Made by a program: the position numbers and the translations under genes. Positions 39,574 through 48,867 of a stretch of 64,000 nt of DNA are shown here, in pieces. Under the pieces are notes generated by a model that made no database searches, was not told the DNA's origin, and saw only the letters and a program-made list of their open reading frames with translations. Position 1 is the first letter of the stretch, and every line of letters begins with the position of its first letter. Source of the DNA: CAZEGI01 sp964512105 (lineage in GTDB: Archaea > Altiarchaeota > Altiarchaeia > IMC4 > CAZEGI01). Location: NCBI GenBank assembly GCA_964512105.1, contig CAZEGI010000002.1, positions 1-64,000 of the forward strand, written 5' to 3'.

Positions 39574-40272
39574 ATGACAGACAATCCATGGGATTCCTAC
39601 TTCGCATCAAAAGGGGTTTCCGAGTACGACTTGAGATACTGGAAGTTCATGGAGAAATTTGCCGCACCCCTCGGTGACAACGCGCTCGTACTTGAGGCAG
39701 GATGCGGTTCGGGCCGCGCTCTCCTCCAGTTCAAAAAAAGTTTCAATGTTGGCCTTGACAACTCGAAGAAGGCGCTTACAATAGCAAAACAAAACCTTGC
39801 AGGAACAAAACACGCCCTTGTCATGGCAGATATAAGAAAACTGCCTTTCAGGGACAACGCTTTTGGTCTGGTGTACAACTCCGGCGTGCTGGAGCACTTT
39901 CCAAAGCCCGATGACCTTGAGGTGATGTCCGAGCTTGCGAGAGTTGCAAGGAAGGGCGGCAGGGTCGTTGTCATAGTTCCGAACACCCTCTGCCTGTGGT
40001 ATGTGCTGGGGAAAAACCTCGCACGTCTGCTCGGGAGATGGAGATTCAGTTACGAGGGTTCGTACACCCTGTGGGGCCTGAAAAAACTTTTCAGCAGTGC
40101 CGGCTTGAGGGTGGAGTCGTCCAGCGGGTTTCAGTTGTTCCCGCCATCGCATGATGGATTTCGCAGATTGTATCCTCATGTTTTTTACATGCTGTTCTCC
40201 GGCATAGAAAAAAGAATAAAAAACCTAAACAAATATATTGCATACGTTGTTGCTATCGTTGGTGCAAAATGA
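39574..40272 (+). CDS. Class I SAM-dependent methyltransferase
   Basis: The 232-residue protein has the SAM-binding motif VLEAGCGSGRALLQF, acidic loop GLDNSKKAL, MADIRKLPFRDNAFGLVYNSGVLEHF and a typical methyltransferase type 11 layout. The C-terminal part is more hydrophobic. In this setting it probably methylates a sugar or lipid-linked intermediate. It starts one base after the GT2 stop and overlaps the flippase gene by 4 bp. Confidence 0.9.
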   Translation: MTDNPWDSYFASKGVSEYDLRYWKFMEKFAAPLGDNALVLEAGCGSGRALLQFKKSFNVGLDNSKKALTIAKQNLAGTKHALVMADIRKLPFRDNAFGLVYNSGVLEHFPKPDDLEVMSELARVARKGGRVVVIVPNTLCLWYVLGKNLARLLGRWRFSYEGSYTLWGLKKLFSSAGLRVESSSGFQLFPPSHDGFRRLYPHVFYMLFSGIEKRIKNLNKYIAYVVAIVGAK

Positions 40273-41729
40273 AATGGTACTCCAAGCTGCTCAGTGAGAA
40301 CATCTACGGCGTGGGCGTGAACATCTCCATGCTGATTGGCGGCATAGGCTCGGTGATCATATTCCCCAAGCTTTTGGGTCCAGAACAGTTCGGCTATTTC
40401 TCGATAGCATTCGCTATTGTGAATTTCTGCCTTTTCTTTGCAAACGTTGGAATGGATACCGCCGTTCTGAAATTCATATCCTCAAGCACGGTCTGGGGAA
40501 ACACCAAGGAATACCTGCGCATATTCTCAAAGTGGCGATACATCCTCACGCTTGCAACTTTTGTTTCAATCTTTCTGCTTTCGGATGCGATTGCGGAGTA
40601 CATATTCAAAAACCCGGCTCTTGGCACCGGTATCAGAATCGGCTCGTTTTACCTACTCTTCTATTCACTATACACCTACTACGGCTCGATACTGACTGGG
40701 CTGATGAAAAACCGGTCGTTTTTCATATCGTCCGTGATTTACGACTTTTCGAGGGTCGTGATGCCTGTACTGCTTTTTTCGTTTTTTTTGGGTTACGGAA
40801 GCATTATCTGGGGCATCGTTGCGGCAGCAATCGTTGCGTTCCTAATAGTCCGCAAGGAAGTCGCTCGTACAATCATGCCCGACACATCCAAATGGATTGA
40901 TACATCAAACCTGAAAAGTTTCATCCGTTACGGCATGATAGGTTACTTCGGGACGCTTCTGATACAGTGGATGGACTCGATGATACTCGGCATATTCCAA
41001 AGTTCGTCCGAGGTTGGATTTTACAGATTAGGCGTAATGCTCGTTAGTTCTGTCGGCCTCATGATACCGTTTTCGCAAAAGATACTGTTTCCATTTTATT
41101 CCGAAAAGCACGAATCCCAAAGAAAAAGCGAGATAGACAGCATATTCAAGCACACGTTCAAATATGGCATAATATTCGCACTGCTGTTTGTGCTCGGTTT
41201 CGTTCTGGTTTCCGACTACTTCATAAAGTTTGTATACGGTGATGTGTATTCTGCGTCATATCCCATTATCGTGATACTCTCGATACTGAACCTCGAGGTC
41301 GTCCTGAATTCAGTGACGCGCCCGTTGCTGCTGGGCATAGGCAGGATAGACATCACAACAAAATACGTTTTGATTGTGGGCACGGTAGCCACAGTGCTGA
41401 ATTTTATCGTTGCTCCGGTCCATGGGATGTACGGTGTCGCGTTTGTTACAATGCTCGTAAGGTTACTCTCGATACTTGTGCTTACGCATTACACGCTGAG
41501 GGTGTCGTCCATACGGGTTCCGTGGGCGATGTATTCAAAACCCATTCTGTGCTTTCTTATAACGCTGGTTTTGTTCTATCCGTTAAGGCCGATGGTAAAC
41601 TCGCTGGCTATGGGAATCATATTCTCGGGTTTGATAACCATCGCGTACGCTTCGTTGTTGTTCGTAACAAAAAGCGTAACGACAGATGAGTTTATGAAGC
41701 TTATCCCTCGGGGACACGATACAAAATGA
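40269..41729 (+). CDS. Wzx-type polysaccharide flippase
   Basis: The 486-residue protein has about 13-14 membrane segments with the polysaccharide-transporter (MOP/Wzx) pattern: a start of ENIYGVGVNISMLIGG, FPKLLGPEQFGYFSIAFAIVN, then LGIFQSSSEVGFYRLGVML and PLLLGIGRIDITTKYV. It would flip lipid-linked glycans to the outside. Overlaps on both sides couple it to the methyltransferase and the GT-C gene. Confidence 0.93.
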   Translation: MKWYSKLLSENIYGVGVNISMLIGGIGSVIIFPKLLGPEQFGYFSIAFAIVNFCLFFANVGMDTAVLKFISSSTVWGNTKEYLRIFSKWRYILTLATFVSIFLLSDAIAEYIFKNPALGTGIRIGSFYLLFYSLYTYYGSILTGLMKNRSFFISSVIYDFSRVVMPVLLFSFFLGYGSIIWGIVAAAIVAFLIVRKEVARTIMPDTSKWIDTSNLKSFIRYGMIGYFGTLLIQWMDSMILGIFQSSSEVGFYRLGVMLVSSVGLMIPFSQKILFPFYSEKHESQRKSEIDSIFKHTFKYGIIFALLFVLGFVLVSDYFIKFVYGDVYSASYPIIVILSILNLEVVLNSVTRPLLLGIGRIDITTKYVLIVGTVATVLNFIVAPVHGMYGVAFVTMLVRLLSILVLTHYTLRVSSIRVPWAMYSKPILCFLITLVLFYPLRPMVNSLAMGIIFSGLITIAYASLLFVTKSVTTDEFMKLIPRGHDTK

Positions 41730-43459
41730 TAGAACTACTTGCGCTTTTTTTTATGTTTTTTTTGCCAGGCTACCTAATCTTGGGGAACAGATTTAGTGAT
41801 GATGAGCGTTTTGCACTTAGTTTTTTATTTTCCGTATTTGTGTACGCTGCCTTTGCATTTTTATTACATCTGTCCAAAATTTTCATTTCATACGCACTCA
41901 TAGCCCTTCCGATAATCTTGATAACCTTCCGCAAAAAACTCACCTTTAATCTATCAAAGACAGCACTGGCAATATTCTTCGCGACACTTTTTGCCGGATT
42001 CGTTGTTCAGTCCTTTTCAGAAACCCTCAGCGCCGATGGATATGACCATTATCTGTATGCAAGAAGTTTTCTATCTCAACACTGGGCAAGTCATAATTTC
42101 ATAGACAACTACTGGATACCCGTAACCTTTCCACAACCCGCAGATTACCGGCCCCCATTGTACAATCTCACACTCGGTTTCATATTCTCGATTTTCGGAG
42201 ATTCTCTCGCGTCGGGTAAACTATTAAGTGTTTTGATAGTGGCCTTTGTTTCCGTGATTTTATATCTGAACACGAAGGACATGTTTGACGAAAAAACAGC
42301 GATATACGCAACGTTGTCCCTCGTAACTTTAAATTCAGTGATATTGCATTTTTGTTTTGAAACTTTGGTCTATCCCCTTATTTTGTACTCCGGCCTGTGC
42401 ATCTTCCATGTGTACAGGAAAGGCATTCCGTTTTGGAAATATTCCTCGTTGACTTTTGGCTTGGCGTATCTCATACACTCATCGTTAATCATCTTCATGC
42501 TCTCGCTCGTCGCCTTCGATTTTTTCAAGGCTAAAAATCTTTCCGTAATATATCTGAAAAACATACTGCTTCGAAGGGAAGTTGTCTATTCATCGCTCGT
42601 GTTCCTGTTCGTGATTTCCCCATGGTTAGCAAGAAATCTCATGTTTTTTGGTGATCCGCTGTATACATCCTCAAAATACACACCTTTACTTACTGACTGG
42701 GAGGAGCACTTTAGTTTAGAAAAACCTACCCTCTCCACATACCTCTCTTTCATAACGTCCCCCCGTAATTTTATTTCAACCAAACTTGGAAGCATACTAA
42801 AATCAACCGCCCCGACGATATACTCCATGACTTTTAACAAATGGGATTTATTTGCATGGGCAGACCCGGTAGCGTTGAAATACACCTTGGCTGGGATCTT
42901 AACCTATCCGCTCCTGCTGGTGTGTGTATACGTGCTTTTCAAAAATCGTGGTGAAAAGATACCCTCCGTCTTCTGGCTAAGTTTGTTCCTTTCGCTTATA
43001 CTGTGGGGCTTCAGATGCTCATTTGCGTGGTCATCACTGCTAACGCCGACAATACTGCTAGGAACTCTTGGTATCTACAAAATAAGGTCTAGGGGTTATG
43101 TGATTGCTTTGATACTAATCGTATCCATTCTCCAGTTAATTGCACTCATCGCTATACAGTCCGATAAGAGAATCGATGATAATTTCTACGGTTGGATTGT
43201 TGAAAATACCGATACGAATGATATACTGATGTCCCGGGATGCAGTATCAATAACCTACTTCACCAATCGGAAGACAATGACTACCCCCTATGCCGACACG
43301 GATGACATCATAGAAATAATTCGTAAATACGACGTTAGTTACCTCATGGTCAGCAAGAACGATTTAATCAGGCGTGACCTAAACTTCACTAAGTTGGACA
43401 GTGCTTTCAAATTGGAAAAGAAGGATAAAGACTACAGCATATACAAAACCAGAACATGA
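41726..43459 (+). CDS. Multi-membrane GT-C-like glycosyltransferase
   Basis: The 577-residue protein has about 12 hydrophobic segments. The large first external loop includes ETLSADGYDHYLYARSF, with acidic residues where GT-C enzymes place their catalytic Asp, and a C-terminal soluble part (DKRIDDNFYGWIVENTDTND) like those of GT39 and related proteins. Base composition looks more AT-rich than its neighbours. Substrate unknown. It is last in the wecB-led run. Confidence 0.78.
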   Translation: MIELLALFFMFFLPGYLILGNRFSDDERFALSFLFSVFVYAAFAFLLHLSKIFISYALIALPIILITFRKKLTFNLSKTALAIFFATLFAGFVVQSFSETLSADGYDHYLYARSFLSQHWASHNFIDNYWIPVTFPQPADYRPPLYNLTLGFIFSIFGDSLASGKLLSVLIVAFVSVILYLNTKDMFDEKTAIYATLSLVTLNSVILHFCFETLVYPLILYSGLCIFHVYRKGIPFWKYSSLTFGLAYLIHSSLIIFMLSLVAFDFFKAKNLSVIYLKNILLRREVVYSSLVFLFVISPWLARNLMFFGDPLYTSSKYTPLLTDWEEHFSLEKPTLSTYLSFITSPRNFISTKLGSILKSTAPTIYSMTFNKWDLFAWADPVALKYTLAGILTYPLLLVCVYVLFKNRGEKIPSVFWLSLFLSLILWGFRCSFAWSSLLTPTILLGTLGIYKIRSRGYVIALILIVSILQLIALIAIQSDKRIDDNFYGWIVENTDTNDILMSRDAVSITYFTNRKTMTTPYADTDDIIEIIRKYDVSYLMVSKNDLIRRDLNFTKLDSAFKLEKKDKDYSIYKTRT

Positions 43460-43483
43460 GGTATGATGTTTGGTACGTGGACG

Positions 43484-44983
43484 CTACACTCTTCTGTAAA
43501 TCCACTCCGTCTCGAGGTTTTTGAATCTGAATACCTTTACCAACTCATAATTCTCCACCACCCTAACCCTGTCCGGGTTTTGAATCCTGTTGGTCAAATC
43601 AAGAACCACGAATTCACTATCATTGATGTCATCCGGATATCTCTTTCCGGTATGAAGCTCTTCAACATCTTTGTAAACGTCGTTAAAGAAGTACACGCTG
43701 TCCAACTCCTTCAGGTAAGCCGAGAGTTCCGTATCGTGTTGCCCCCACAAAACCCCCGGACCAGAGATGCCTACGCCATACTCGTAACCATAGAGTAGGT
43801 AATTCGGATGGAAATCGTAGAGTACAGAAGTAGTGTGTATCAATACTAACAGCAGTACAAGACTCACGATTCTCTTGTACCCCACATTCAGTATCCCATA
43901 GGCCGCCACAACGTAAATGAAGGGCAATACCGGTGTGATGTATCTGTCATACTTTACTGACTGTAGCGATAATAAGACCAACGGGATAACGATAAGGAAC
44001 AACAGAATCTTGTCCACACTCCTAACCAGCGCAATTAGAATTCCAAAAATTAGAACCAACGACAGCCAAATGGGATTTTTCACGAACAGGATGAACAGGT
44101 AATACCAACACGGAAGACTGTTGTAGTAGTCACCCATGAAGTATACTCCATTTTCCGTTATAGACGAAAATCCAACCATCGAGTAACCTACGTTGTAGGC
44201 CCATACCCTCGCAATTACGGGTATCCGAACATCCGATTTTGCTATTTCCTGGATTACTAACGGGAGATGCTTCACCGTTGTCCCCGTGTACGTCAATTGA
44301 GTGGTGTGAATGACGGCACCGATGTTTGGGATTATATAAAAAACCAACATCAGCGTGAGCGATTCCCACAGGCCTCCGCTAAAAAAAGGTTTTCTGAATC
44401 CAACTTTAAACTCTCCGATGTAAATCTTGTACAAAACAAATGCGATGATGAATGACAAAGCCGTGTGCTTTGCTGCAAGTGCCAATCCGAGGCACATCCA
44501 TGTCAACCTTCCCCTTTTTGTAACAAAAAAATATGCTGCCAACACCACCAGAAACGTCAGCAAGGAATCCTGATTTCCAATCCTGGAATACGTCACGTGC
44601 ATCATCGATGTTGCCAAAAAAGCCGCAGACAACAAGGCGATTTTTTCATTGTAAACCCGTCTTGCAAAAAAGAAAACCAGGACTATAGTCGCTATTCCGA
44701 AAATGGCCGGCATAATTCTTGCGGAACTCTCGCTCAATCCGAATACCTTCAGTATGGGGTATTGTATGTAAAAATTCAAGTAGGGTTGGACTATCTGCGG
44801 GAGTTCATTACTCGGCATTCTCACAAGAAGTAAATCCCTACTCAGCGTTAATGCGAACCGGGAATATCCGAGTTCATCAACCGAAAACAACGGTCGGTCA
44901 AGCTCGTACAGCCTAAAAAAACCGCCAACCAACAACACGATTGCAAACAACAACCATAACCTAAAATCCTTGACCGGCATCAT
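43484..44983 (-). CDS. GT39-type membrane glycosyltransferase
   Basis: The 499-residue protein has about 11 membrane segments. The N-terminal external loop contains ELDRPLFSVDELGYSRFAL, with the Asp-Glu pair of the ArnT/PMT family. The middle has HVTYSRIGNQDSLLTF, another family-like stretch. It would use a polyprenyl-phosphate sugar made by the DPM1-like enzyme encoded directly upstream (one-base overlap, TAATG). Confidence 0.87.
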   Translation of the reverse strand: MMPVKDFRLWLLFAIVLLVGGFFRLYELDRPLFSVDELGYSRFALTLSRDLLLVRMPSNELPQIVQPYLNFYIQYPILKVFGLSESSARIMPAIFGIATIVLVFFFARRVYNEKIALLSAAFLATSMMHVTYSRIGNQDSLLTFLVVLAAYFFVTKRGRLTWMCLGLALAAKHTALSFIIAFVLYKIYIGEFKVGFRKPFFSGGLWESLTLMLVFYIIPNIGAVIHTTQLTYTGTTVKHLPLVIQEIAKSDVRIPVIARVWAYNVGYSMVGFSSITENGVYFMGDYYNSLPCWYYLFILFVKNPIWLSLVLIFGILIALVRSVDKILLFLIVIPLVLLSLQSVKYDRYITPVLPFIYVVAAYGILNVGYKRIVSLVLLLVLIHTTSVLYDFHPNYLLYGYEYGVGISGPGVLWGQHDTELSAYLKELDSVYFFNDVYKDVEELHTGKRYPDDINDSEFVVLDLTNRIQNPDRVRVVENYELVKVFRFKNLETEWIYRRV

Positions 44984-45645
44984 TAACCATGAACCCTCAA
45001 TAATACTAACCCATAAATCATCCTTACTATCGATTTAACCGAAATTTTGGAGTGTCCGTATCTCCTTGGATTGTGGGAAACCGGGACCTCTACGTATGCA
45101 TAACCTTTCCTTCGCGCTCTCCATACAAGCTCTAGGTCCATTAACCATCCATTAGCTCGTGTTTCAATTTTTGTGACATCCCTCCTAAAACCCTTCAAAC
45201 TGCAGAGTGCGTCGGTTATCCTCATTCCAAGCAAAATCCGAACCATGTTGTTAAAAACTTTGCTCAGAATCTTTCTTAAAATCGGGTCGTTTCTGTCTAC
45301 CCTAAAACCACATACGACATCAAACGCTTTAAGTTTTTCATAGAGTTTTGGTATATCCTCGGGATTCATTTGTCCGTCGCTGTCAATCATCACTATCGCA
45401 TCGCCCGTTGCGTATCCAAAACCGTCAATCAGCGCACGGCCCTTACCTAGATTAATCTCATGCGTTAATACACGTATGTCTTTATACCCGTCCAACACCC
45501 TCTTTGTGCCATCGATAGAACCATCGTCTATCACAACAACTTCTGTTTTACACCCCAGGTCTCTTGCGACATTCAGAACACTGTCTACGACCTCACCTAT
45601 GGTCTTCTCTTCATTGTAAACCGGTATAATCACGCTCAAGTCCAC
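44983..45645 (-). CDS. DPM1-like GT2 glycosyltransferase
   Basis: The 220-residue GT-A enzyme has LSVIIPVYNEEKTIGEVVDSV, IDDGSIDGTKRVL, INLGKGRALIDGFGYATGD, the metal site MIDSDGQMNPEDI, and RYGHSKISVKSIVRM. It makes a polyprenyl-phosphate-linked sugar for the membrane transferases next to it. It lies between two GT-C genes, which suggests a donor-enzyme pairing. Confidence 0.92.
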   Translation of the reverse strand: MDLSVIIPVYNEEKTIGEVVDSVLNVARDLGCKTEVVVIDDGSIDGTKRVLDGYKDIRVLTHEINLGKGRALIDGFGYATGDAIVMIDSDGQMNPEDIPKLYEKLKAFDVVCGFRVDRNDPILRKILSKVFNNMVRILLGMRITDALCSLKGFRRDVTKIETRANGWLMDLELVWRARRKGYAYVEVPVSHNPRRYGHSKISVKSIVRMIYGLVLLRVHG

Positions 45646-45662
45646 GTTTCCAGTGGTTATAA

Positions 45663-47459
45663 CTATGCGACCTTAAATATAATGGCAAAGACCTTTCCGT
45701 TGATGGTAAACGTTTTCGCAGGTGTAATGTGTTTTGAGAACGCATCACTCCATGGTTGTGTCAAATCGTCCTTAGCAGGGAACACGGCGAGCATGTCGTA
45801 CTTTGGATTTTCTGGGCTGTACGCCGGATTCAAATAGGCATTCACTTTTTGGAATTTCACACCGTTCTCTGTAAGTTGATGTTCGTATTCCGGGACCGTC
45901 ATTGGTGGTTCATTTTTCGCGAAATACGGCCAATTCACATCCCAGTAAAGGTATGAGATGTTGTACTGTCTAATCAACTCCTCAATCTTATACTCGTTGT
46001 CACCATAAAGGACAACAACAGCATCTGCAATCCTCTTGTTGATGTCCAGGTATGGACTGAAATGGGTTCTTCTTGACGTTACCACCTTCCTAGCCGTCAA
46101 ACCGTTCACAAGAAATGAAAGTTCTTCATGCGATATGAAAACAGCATTTTTGTCGGTATTCCCGTCTATCCATTCCGCTATCTCCGTTATTGCAGGATTT
46201 GCTTCACTTCTGGCCATCGTCTCCCACCTGCCGTAGTACCTTGCGTTCAGGCTGATCATGAGGACCAGCAGCATGAAAATGACAGACAATGCTACTATAA
46301 TGCTTCCAAATTGCGGTTTCTTACCCATCAAAAACGCCACAGCAGATACGAACAACAAGGGAGTAGATGTCCGCATTATCTGCGCAAAAAGGTACGTTGG
46401 AATCACAGTGCTACCAATCACCGGCTCCGTCACAAAATAGTGAAGGCCTCCGACAAATGCCGACAACACCAACACGAATATAAAACATTCGACGTCGTTT
46501 TTTCTATTTTTGATTACCACATACAAACCTATCAACGTCATAATCGAGATGACAAATTTGAAAATATCTCCGTTCATGAGGGCAGGTACATCCAAAAAAC
46601 TACCCTCAATCAATGCGATTGCAACGTCCGTGCCGTATTTCGAAAAGTCCGGGAGCGTGTACTCGTTGACGGGGTTTGGTATGTGCGCCTTATAAACAAA
46701 CAGCACTGGCCCAAAAAGCAGCATAGAGATGGCAAGACCTATCAGTCCTATGGGGAACAATATAGCGAAATTCTCTTTGACGTCCCGCACTATCTCCTTA
46801 TCCTCGTCCCTCAAAAGGGATATTCTCATATCCGATGCGTTTAAATTGACCTTTAGATGCTTTATCACGGACATGTAAGCAAAGAGTACCGCCATCACCA
46901 CGACCAGAGATGGGAAAGCGGAAACATAGGATATCCCTGACAACCCGCAAAATATTCCTGCCACAATTCTGTCCTTAATCTTTTTTGTCCGCATGGCTAA
47001 AAACACAAACAGCAATGCCAGTGGCGTGAGCACATCGCTTGCCAGCCCGGATATGCCCTTTGGTTCAAGAAACATGAGGGACATAAGTAACGCAAATCTG
47101 TAGTCCCTAAACAACAGTAACCCGAACACGTACCATGTAATCACCGATGGTATCGCCATAATCACCGGTAGGTAGTTATAAGACGTGAGCAGATCAATAC
47201 CGAACACCTTTGCAATAGTTGCGATGATGAGATGATGCAACCAACCGAAGTATTCGTATTCCCCACTAACCTGTGGATTCTCCCATGGATATGCACCATT
47301 GTAGATATTCAGTGATCTGCCGTAATGCCAGTAAACGTCGCCACCGTACATCGGTCCAGGCAACTGTTTGAATTCGGATATTATGTATCCATGGACAAGT
47401 ACGGAAAAAATCAAGATGGGTAACACATACCTCAGTCCCTTTACCGTTTCTGTGTCCAT
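45663..47459 (-). CDS. Large GT-C-like membrane protein
   Basis: The 598-residue protein has 12-13 membrane segments and a soluble C-terminal domain of about 180 residues. The first external loop has GPMYGGDVYWHYGRSLNIY, with an Asp placed as in GT-C/STT3-like catalytic loops. The layout recalls oligosaccharyltransferase AglB, but the WWDxG motif is absent (the nearest is YLYWDVNW), so I do not call it AglB. It is probably a polyprenyl-dependent glycosyltransferase. Confidence 0.78.
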   Translation of the reverse strand: MDTETVKGLRYVLPILIFSVLVHGYIISEFKQLPGPMYGGDVYWHYGRSLNIYNGAYPWENPQVSGEYEYFGWLHHLIIATIAKVFGIDLLTSYNYLPVIMAIPSVITWYVFGLLLFRDYRFALLMSLMFLEPKGISGLASDVLTPLALLFVFLAMRTKKIKDRIVAGIFCGLSGISYVSAFPSLVVVMAVLFAYMSVIKHLKVNLNASDMRISLLRDEDKEIVRDVKENFAILFPIGLIGLAISMLLFGPVLFVYKAHIPNPVNEYTLPDFSKYGTDVAIALIEGSFLDVPALMNGDIFKFVISIMTLIGLYVVIKNRKNDVECFIFVLVLSAFVGGLHYFVTEPVIGSTVIPTYLFAQIMRTSTPLLFVSAVAFLMGKKPQFGSIIVALSVIFMLLVLMISLNARYYGRWETMARSEANPAITEIAEWIDGNTDKNAVFISHEELSFLVNGLTARKVVTSRRTHFSPYLDINKRIADAVVVLYGDNEYKIEELIRQYNISYLYWDVNWPYFAKNEPPMTVPEYEHQLTENGVKFQKVNAYLNPAYSPENPKYDMLAVFPAKDDLTQPWSDAFSKHITPAKTFTINGKVFAIIFKVA

Positions 47460-47464
47460 CTTCT

Positions 47465-48163
47465 TTATCTATTGAACCTGTATTTAAACAAACCAGCATA
47501 CCTCAAACCCATCCTGAACATGTTGAACTTCGTCTTGCCGATTTTTCTGTTGGAGTACGTTGTGGCAACCTCTCCTATCCTGAAACCATTCATGTGTGCC
47601 TTTATCGAAAATTCCGGCGAAATCGCAAAATCACCCGCTTCAAGCACGAGTGAATCGAAAGCCTTCTTCCTGAAGGCCCTGAACGCGTTTGTAATATCGT
47701 GCGCGGGTATCCCGAAAATCATGCGCGCCAGAAAGCTGTAACCCGCGCTGAAAAATGCCTTGTCAATTCCCAAGTCGCCGCGCGACCCACCCTCTATGTA
47801 TCTCGAGCCGAGAACCATGTCGTATCCGTCATCGAGTTTTTCAATCATCTTCGGGATCGTTTCCATGTCGTCGGAACGGTCGCCCATTATCCACAGTATG
47901 TACTCGCCCTTGGCGTTTTTTGTACCCTCCTTCAGCGCAAACCCCATGCCGTTGTTCCCCTTCTTCCTGTGAATGACAGAAACGTTGTCGAATTTTTTCG
48001 AGTAGTCGTCAGCAATTTTGCCGGTGTTGTCAGAACTGTTGTCATCCACAATTACGATTTCGCAGTCCCAACCCTTTCCCTTCTGCAGTTCCAGCAGGTC
48101 GTTTACCAACCCTTCAAGATTACCCTCTTCGTTGTGCGCCGGTATCACAATGCTAAGATTCAT
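47465..48163 (-). CDS. DPM1-like GT2 glycosyltransferase
   Basis: The 232-residue GT-A enzyme has LSIVIPAHNEEGNLEGLV, VDDNSSDNTGKIAD, IMGDRSDDMETIPKMI, GSRYIEGGSRGD and NAFRAFRKKAFDSL. The metal-binding site reads GDRSDD instead of the usual DxDxxxxP, which may alter donor choice. The ATG at 48163 is 5 bp from the stop of the small transporter gene; the open frame to 48232 runs inside that gene. Confidence 0.9.
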   Translation of the reverse strand: MNLSIVIPAHNEEGNLEGLVNDLLELQKGKGWDCEIVIVDDNSSDNTGKIADDYSKKFDNVSVIHRKKGNNGMGFALKEGTKNAKGEYILWIMGDRSDDMETIPKMIEKLDDGYDMVLGSRYIEGGSRGDLGIDKAFFSAGYSFLARMIFGIPAHDITNAFRAFRKKAFDSLVLEAGDFAISPEFSIKAHMNGFRIGEVATTYSNRKIGKTKFNMFRMGLRYAGLFKYRFNR

Positions 48164-48168
48164 CCCAG

Positions 48169-48516
48169 TCAGCTCCCCATACCTATGAAACTCACGCCTA
48201 TGACGATCAGCAGGATGCCCAGCCATTTCCACCAGTTCATTTTCTCCTTAAGAAACTTCACCGAAAACAGACAGGTCCAGATGTAGCTTGTTGCGACCAG
48301 CGGGTAAAGAACCGAAAGTTCGCCACCCGTGAGTGCGAAAACGAATATTATCGCGGACACACCATAAACTATGACTCCGGCAATGAGCACATAATTTGTC
48401 AGCAGCTTCCTTAAGTTCAAAGTTAATCTTTCACTCCCAAGCTTGAAAAGCAAGGAACCTGTTGCACCGAGCAGGGTTGCGAACACGACCGTTGCCATGG
48501 CCCACACTTCGGTCAT
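48169..48516 (-). CDS. Small EamA/SMR-type membrane protein, subunit 2
   Basis: The 115-residue protein has four membrane segments and resembles half of an EamA transporter or an SMR/ArnE-type protein (GATGSLLFKLGSE, SVLYPLVATSYIWTCL, WWKWLGILLIVIGV). It overlaps by 4 bp the gene of a paralogue, a layout typical of heterodimeric flippases such as ArnE/ArnF, which move polyprenyl-phosphate sugars across the membrane. The DPM1-like gene follows directly. Confidence 0.85.
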   Translation of the reverse strand: MTEVWAMATVVFATLLGATGSLLFKLGSERLTLNLRKLLTNYVLIAGVIVYGVSAIIFVFALTGGELSVLYPLVATSYIWTCLFSVKFLKEKMNWWKWLGILLIVIGVSFIGMGS

Positions 48517-48866
48517 TCTCTGCTACCCCTCCCTATCGATGCGACCCCCAGAAGTATAAACGCAATCCCAATCCACTTCAGCATGTTCATCGAATCATTG
48601 AAGAAGTGCGGCGAGAGCAGACTCACCCAGATGTACGTTGCCCCGTATATCGGATACAGAACTGAAAGGTCGCCGTACTTGAGCGCGACAATCAGCATTC
48701 CCGCGCCGACACCGTAAAGCACCAACCCGAGAATCAGCGGATAATTGAACAGCAGTGAAATCCCGATTGAAAAATCCATGGAGCCGAACTTGAACAGAAT
48801 CTGCCCGAACGAAACTACAAAGGTGCTCAGAAAAACCAGCCCGATGGCCCACGGTTTTGTCGCCAT
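48513..48866 (-). CDS. Small EamA/SMR-type membrane protein, subunit 1
   Basis: The 117-residue protein has four membrane segments and is a paralogue of the next gene (SVLYPIYGATYIWVSLLSP matches SVLYPLVATSYIWTCLFS; WIGIAFILLGV near the end). The ATG at 48866 abuts the epimerase gene's stop at 48868; the longer frame to 48932 reads inside that gene. The pair probably forms a heterodimeric flippase for a lipid-linked monosaccharide. Confidence 0.85.
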   Translation of the reverse strand: MATKPWAIGLVFLSTFVVSFGQILFKFGSMDFSIGISLLFNYPLILGLVLYGVGAGMLIVALKYGDLSVLYPIYGATYIWVSLLSPHFFNDSMNMLKWIGIAFILLGVASIGRGSRE

Positions 48867-48867
48867 T

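Noticed and set aside
45663..47459. Oligosaccharyltransferase AglB
   Set aside because: Topology is similar, but the WWDxG motif is missing.
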